DNA from: JAEUMG01 sp046349315
GTDB taxonomy: Bacteria; Pseudomonadota; Alphaproteobacteria; Rhizobiales; Aestuariivirgaceae
Direction of reading: 5' to 3'
DNA: 64,000 nt
Assembly: GCA_046349315.1 (NCBI GenBank)
Contig: JAXMCQ010000012.1
Location: 1 to 64,000 of the forward strand
The position numbers were made by a program, and so were the translations under genes. Of the stretch, positions 60,947 through 64,000 are shown piece after piece (the first letter of the stretch is position 1; each line of letters begins with the position of its first letter). The notes beneath the pieces were generated by a model. The model was not told the origin of the DNA, did not search any database, and was given only the letters and a program-made list of their open reading frames with translations.

Positions 60947-61134
60947 TGAGCGATCTGCGATCGCGCATGGTTTACAGCCGGGCGCGCCAGTTGTTTCGCA
61001 CCGAGCTGCCCGGGGTCGGCTGGCCCTCCGGCGAATTCAACGGTGATCAGGCAATCGTCCGTCTGCGTACGCGCTACCTCGCGCGCGCCGAGCTTGAATT
61101 GTTCGCCGAGGGAATTATAAGCGGTAGTTTCTGA
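60946..61134 (+). CDS. Small hypothetical protein, second of a pair
   Basis: 62 residues from the ATG at 60946, which overlaps the previous stop by one base. Basic N-terminus (MSDLRSRMVYSRARQLFRTEL), no membrane segment, ending FAEGIISGSF. No family recognised. Convergent with rhaI, four bases apart. The coupled pair has the size of a toxin-antitoxin module or of small accessory proteins, but no hallmark supports either. Confidence 0.55.
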   Translation: MSDLRSRMVYSRARQLFRTELPGVGWPSGEFNGDQAIVRLRTRYLARAELELFAEGIISGSF

Positions 61135-61138
61135 TGGA

Positions 61139-62434
61139 TCAGACGATCCCTGAGCGAGTGCCATCCAATCTTGCCGGCCGCTCTTCCGCCTTTCGGGCGC
61201 GATAATTGGCAGCGCGGTAAGCGGCAATCGGCTCGATCGCTCCGCCGGTGCGACGTCGCGCCTCTGCGAGAATAGGCCCGGCATCGGTGGTGTATGCCAT
61301 CTTCAGAATACGATGCGCCTGCAAGGCGTCATTCTCGTCCTGTGCCGCAAGAAGGGCCTTTCGATCTACGATCAAAGCCTGAGCATAGGCGCGCTGCAAT
61401 TCCATGGCGGATTGCATCAGGCTTTCGATCGGATCGGTCACATTGTGAGACTGGTCGATCATATAGGCAGGAGAGAATCCGGGTGCCTGCCGCCACGCGG
61501 CGTCGACGAGTTCGTTGAAAACGAGAAAAAGACGGAAAGGCTCGATTGATCCCGAGTCCAGGTCGTCATCGCCATAGCGCGCATCATTGAAGTGGAATCC
61601 GGCCAGCTTCCCGAAGCGGATCAGCCGCGCCACAATCTGCTCGATATTGGTGTTGGGCGCGTGGTGACCCAGGTCGACCAGGCACTTTGCCTTAGGCCCT
61701 AACTCGCTCGCCGCCAGATAGCTCGAGCCCCAGTCGGCAATTACGGTTGAATAGAATGCCGGCTCGTAGAGCTTGTGTTCGAGGAAGACCTGCCAATCGT
61801 CCGGCAGTGCGGCGTAAATCTCGGAAGCCGATGCGAGGTAGCGGTCGAAAGCACCAGTCAGGTTGGATTGTCCGGCAAAATTACTGCCGTCAGCGATCCA
61901 TATCGTGAGAGCTTCAGAACCAAGTTTCTGCCCGATCTCGACGCATTCGATGTTGTGAGCGATGGCCTGCGACCTGACCGCCTTATCGGTGTGCGTGAGA
62001 GAGCCAAATTTGTAGCTGAGCTTTTGATTTGCCTGATCCTGGAATGTATTCGAGTTGACGGCGTCAAAGGCGAGGCCGAGATCCTCTGCCCGTTGCCGCA
62101 GCTCGCCATAGTCCGACACCTTGTCCCAGGGAAAGTGCGGGCTGACGGTCGGGGTGACCCTCACTAATTGCTGGATGGCGGCGCAGTCCTCCAGCTTATC
62201 GAAAATGTCACGTGGCTCGCCTGGACCTGGAAAGCGCGCGAAGCGGGTCCCGCCAGTGCCGACACCCCAGGTCGGCACGGCGACCGCGAAATTTGCAACT
62301 TGCTTTACGATCGCTTCGATATCGACGCCGCGCCGCTTGAGGGTCCGCCCCAGCGCTTCAAAGTCCTGATCCAGAGCGCCCGCAATCTTTCCGTTTTCCG
62401 CGGCAATCAATTCGGCCGGAATGCGGTAGCCCAT
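61139..62434 (-). CDS. rhaI: L-rhamnose isomerase, rhizobial type
   Basis: A 431-residue TIM-barrel sugar isomerase converting L-rhamnose to L-rhamnulose. Metal- and substrate-binding segments are visible: FLEHKLYEPAFYSTVIADWGSS, LVDLGHHAPNTNIEQIVARL and GFHFNDARYGDDDLDSGSI, all typical of the RhaI form used by rhizobia and Pseudomonas stutzeri. It is 17 bp downstream of rhaD on the same strand, giving the rhaD-rhaI order known from Rhizobium. The ATG at 62434 has AGAG upstream. Confidence 0.93.
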   Translation of the reverse strand: MGYRIPAELIAAENGKIAGALDQDFEALGRTLKRRGVDIEAIVKQVANFAVAVPTWGVGTGGTRFARFPGPGEPRDIFDKLEDCAAIQQLVRVTPTVSPHFPWDKVSDYGELRQRAEDLGLAFDAVNSNTFQDQANQKLSYKFGSLTHTDKAVRSQAIAHNIECVEIGQKLGSEALTIWIADGSNFAGQSNLTGAFDRYLASASEIYAALPDDWQVFLEHKLYEPAFYSTVIADWGSSYLAASELGPKAKCLVDLGHHAPNTNIEQIVARLIRFGKLAGFHFNDARYGDDDLDSGSIEPFRLFLVFNELVDAAWRQAPGFSPAYMIDQSHNVTDPIESLMQSAMELQRAYAQALIVDRKALLAAQDENDALQAHRILKMAYTTDAGPILAEARRRTGGAIEPIAAYRAANYRARKAEERPARLDGTRSGIV

Positions 62435-62451
62435 TGATGCTCTCCCGGTTC

Positions 62452-64000
62452 TCAGCGCGTGAAGGATGCCACATGTCCGGCATCGACGTTGAGATAGTTG
62501 CCGGTCGACTTTGAAGACATGTCGGATGCAAAGAAGTAGACGCCCTCGGCGATATCTTCCGGAAAGACCGAACGCTGCAGCAGCGAACGCTTGCGATAGT
62601 GCTCCTCGAGTTCGTCCGGGCGGATCTTCAACGATTCGGCTCGCTGCTTGCGCCAGTCGCCCTGCATGAGCTTGGTGCCGCGCAGGACCGCGTCCGGGTT
62701 GACAACATTCACGCGTATCCCCATCGGCGCTCCTTCGAGAGCCATGCAGCGCGCCAGATGCAGTTCGGCAGCCTTTATGGCGCCATAGGCACTTGCACCC
62801 GCCGAAGCGACGATGGCGTTCTTCGAGCAGATGAAGACCATCGAACCCCCGATATTCTGTCGCTTCAGCAGGCGGTAGCCCTCACGCCCCACGAGGAAAT
62901 AGCCGGTTCCGAGAATGGCTGATTGCCGGTTCCATATGTCGAGACTGGTGTCTTCAACCGGTGCAGGCAGTGCGATGCCGGCATTATTAACGACGATGTC
63001 CAGCCCGCCGAAGCGCAGGACCGCCGAACGAAAAGCAGCAATGACAGCGTCTTCGGACGTCACGTCCATGACGACGCTATGGATGGCGTCTTTTCCGTAG
63101 GTCTTGGCGAATCCCGCCGACGTTTGCTCAAGCGCAGCAGCATCGATATCCGCAATCGTGACGCAGGCGCCCTCGCTCAGCAGTCTTGCAGCGATGGCCG
63201 CCCCGATTCCGCCGGCGCCGCCGGTGATGAAGGCAATCCTGCCGGCGAGACTCTTGGGCTTCGGCATGCGCTGCAGCTTTGCTTCTTCGAGCAACCAGTA
63301 TTCGATGCTGAAGGCCTCCTGCTCGGGAAGCCCGCGATACTCTGAAACACCGGAAGCGCCGCGCATCACATTGATTGCGTTGACGTAGAATTCAGATGCG
63401 ATCCGCGCGGTCGCCTTGTCGCGCGCAAAGGACATCATGCCGACGCCGGGGACCAGATAGATCACCGGATTGGGATCGCGGATCGCCGGAGAATTGGCGT
63501 GCTTGCAGCGCTCGTAATAGCCGGCATAGTCTTTGCGATAGGCTTCAATCAATCCCGCAAGGTCGGACGTATTAGAATTGGCGGGAACGACCAAGGGCCG
63601 GATCTTGGTGCGCAGAAAGTGGTCGGGGCAAGACGTGCCGAGCGGCGCGAGGCTCGCGAGCTGCTTTGAATTCACGAATTCCAGTACTTCTGGTGCGTCA
63701 GTGTAATGGCCAACCTTGTATTCCTCGCGTGCGATAGCGCCGCGGATCTCCGGCAATAGCCGAATAGCTGCATCTTTACGGGCCGCTTCGCTCAGGTCGG
63801 CGATGGAAGCGCCACCGAAAGCCGGCATTGCGCTGTTCTGTTCCAGCCAATCGGCCGCCTTATTGATGATACGCAGGGTTGTTTCGTAGCAGGACTTGGA
63901 ATCGGGACCCCAAGTGAAAAGGCCGTGGCTGCCGAGGACTACACCGACATAGCGGGGATTGGCCTTCGCCATGTCTCCCAACTTGATGCCAAGGTCGATC
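62452..64000 (-). CDS. rhaD: Bifunctional rhamnulose-1-phosphate aldolase/dehydrogenase (5' truncated)
   Basis: The coding frame is open to the window edge; at least 515 residues are visible. The upstream (N-terminal) part has a class II aldolase/adducin segment (MAKANPRYVGVVLGSHGLFTWG). The C-terminal 255 residues are a short-chain dehydrogenase with SLAGRIAFITGGAGGIGAAIAARLL (cofactor glycines), VNNAGIALP, and the catalytic pattern ASAGASAYGAIKAAELHLAR (Tyr-x-x-x-Lys). This fusion handles L-rhamnulose-1-phosphate in rhizobial rhamnose catabolism (dehydrogenase side yields lactate). The real start lies outside the window. Confidence 0.92.
   Translation of the reverse strand, partial: IDLGIKLGDMAKANPRYVGVVLGSHGLFTWGPDSKSCYETTLRIINKAADWLEQNSAMPAFGGASIADLSEAARKDAAIRLLPEIRGAIAREEYKVGHYTDAPEVLEFVNSKQLASLAPLGTSCPDHFLRTKIRPLVVPANSNTSDLAGLIEAYRKDYAGYYERCKHANSPAIRDPNPVIYLVPGVGMMSFARDKATARIASEFYVNAINVMRGASGVSEYRGLPEQEAFSIEYWLLEEAKLQRMPKPKSLAGRIAFITGGAGGIGAAIAARLLSEGACVTIADIDAAALEQTSAGFAKTYGKDAIHSVVMDVTSEDAVIAAFRSAVLRFGGLDIVVNNAGIALPAPVEDTSLDIWNRQSAILGTGYFLVGREGYRLLKRQNIGGSMVFICSKNAIVASAGASAYGAIKAAELHLARCMALEGAPMGIRVNVVNPDAVLRGTKLMQGDWRKQRAESLKIRPDELEEHYRKRSLLQRSVFPEDIAEGVYFFASDMSSKSTGNYLNVDAGHVASFTR

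Noticed and set aside
1..64000. tRNA, rRNA and riboswitch genes
   Set aside because: Intergenic gaps were read for cloverleaf and known riboswitch cores; none was convincing.

Overview
The window reads as chromosome of an alphaproteobacterium, most likely of the order Hyphomicrobiales (Rhizobiales). The support is the high GC content, the order tlpA-argH-small lipoprotein-lysA-TIGR02302 family gene, a FixK/FNR-type box, rhizobial-type rhamnose genes (rhaI, rhaD) and dispersed GC-rich palindromic intergenic repeats. The genus cannot be fixed from sequence alone. I saw no rRNA, tRNA, CRISPR array, transposase or prophage gene.

Region by region. 1-3580: 3' part of a family 5 solute-binding protein, a serine hydroxymethyltransferase-like PLP enzyme and a DsbA/FrnE-like oxidoreductase. 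3581-4013: repeat-rich spacer. 4014-12301: a catabolic and uptake locus with cupin, FAD-dependent amine oxidase-like enzyme and beta-keto acid cleavage enzyme on the minus strand, then a polyamine-type solute-binding protein, class III aminotransferase, GntR regulator and two permeases. No ATPase for this transporter is present. Both divergent promoters carry the palindrome GTGATCAC, a likely GntR operator. 12314-18219: a cyclase-TPR protein, then a stand-alone YcaO protein, an acetyltransferase, a 120-residue protein with a glycine/cysteine tail, and on the opposite strand a secreted subtilisin-like protease with a small Cys-rich exported protein. This is a candidate peptide-modification locus. 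18301-24405: housekeeping (tlpA, argH, lipoprotein, lysA, TIGR02302).

24583-31393: a membrane-anchored cyclase, an SMR transporter, an SGNH protein, and an exported three-gene module of a DUF1501 protein, a small exported protein and a two-haem cytochrome-like protein, followed by a small periplasmic protein. 31398-39221: an envelope-glycan cluster with three polytopic GT-C/GT87 proteins, a UbiA-family polyprenyl-phosphate phosphoribosyltransferase, a DUF5989 micro-protein and two more membrane-anchored SGNH proteins. 39447-46185: a thiamine-diphosphate E1/transketolase protein, a host-attachment protein and a hemerythrin sharing an intergenic FixK/FNR box, RidA, a repeat-tailed hypothetical gene, a hydrophilic repeat protein and a PilZ protein.

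46209-60600 is the most striking part: a LysR regulator divergent from a co-directional run of pxpA, biotin carrier, biotin carboxylase, pxpB, pxpC, bioY, hyuB, hyuA, livG, livF, livH, livM and a Liv-type binding protein, closed by a strong terminator. PxpB and PxpC correspond to the two halves of the urea carboxylase carboxyltransferase domain. The cluster may therefore encode a split biotin-dependent N-carboxylase coupled to ring-opening enzymes, with its own biotin importer and its own substrate importer. The window closes with two unknown micro-genes and rhaI plus a truncated rhaD on the minus strand.
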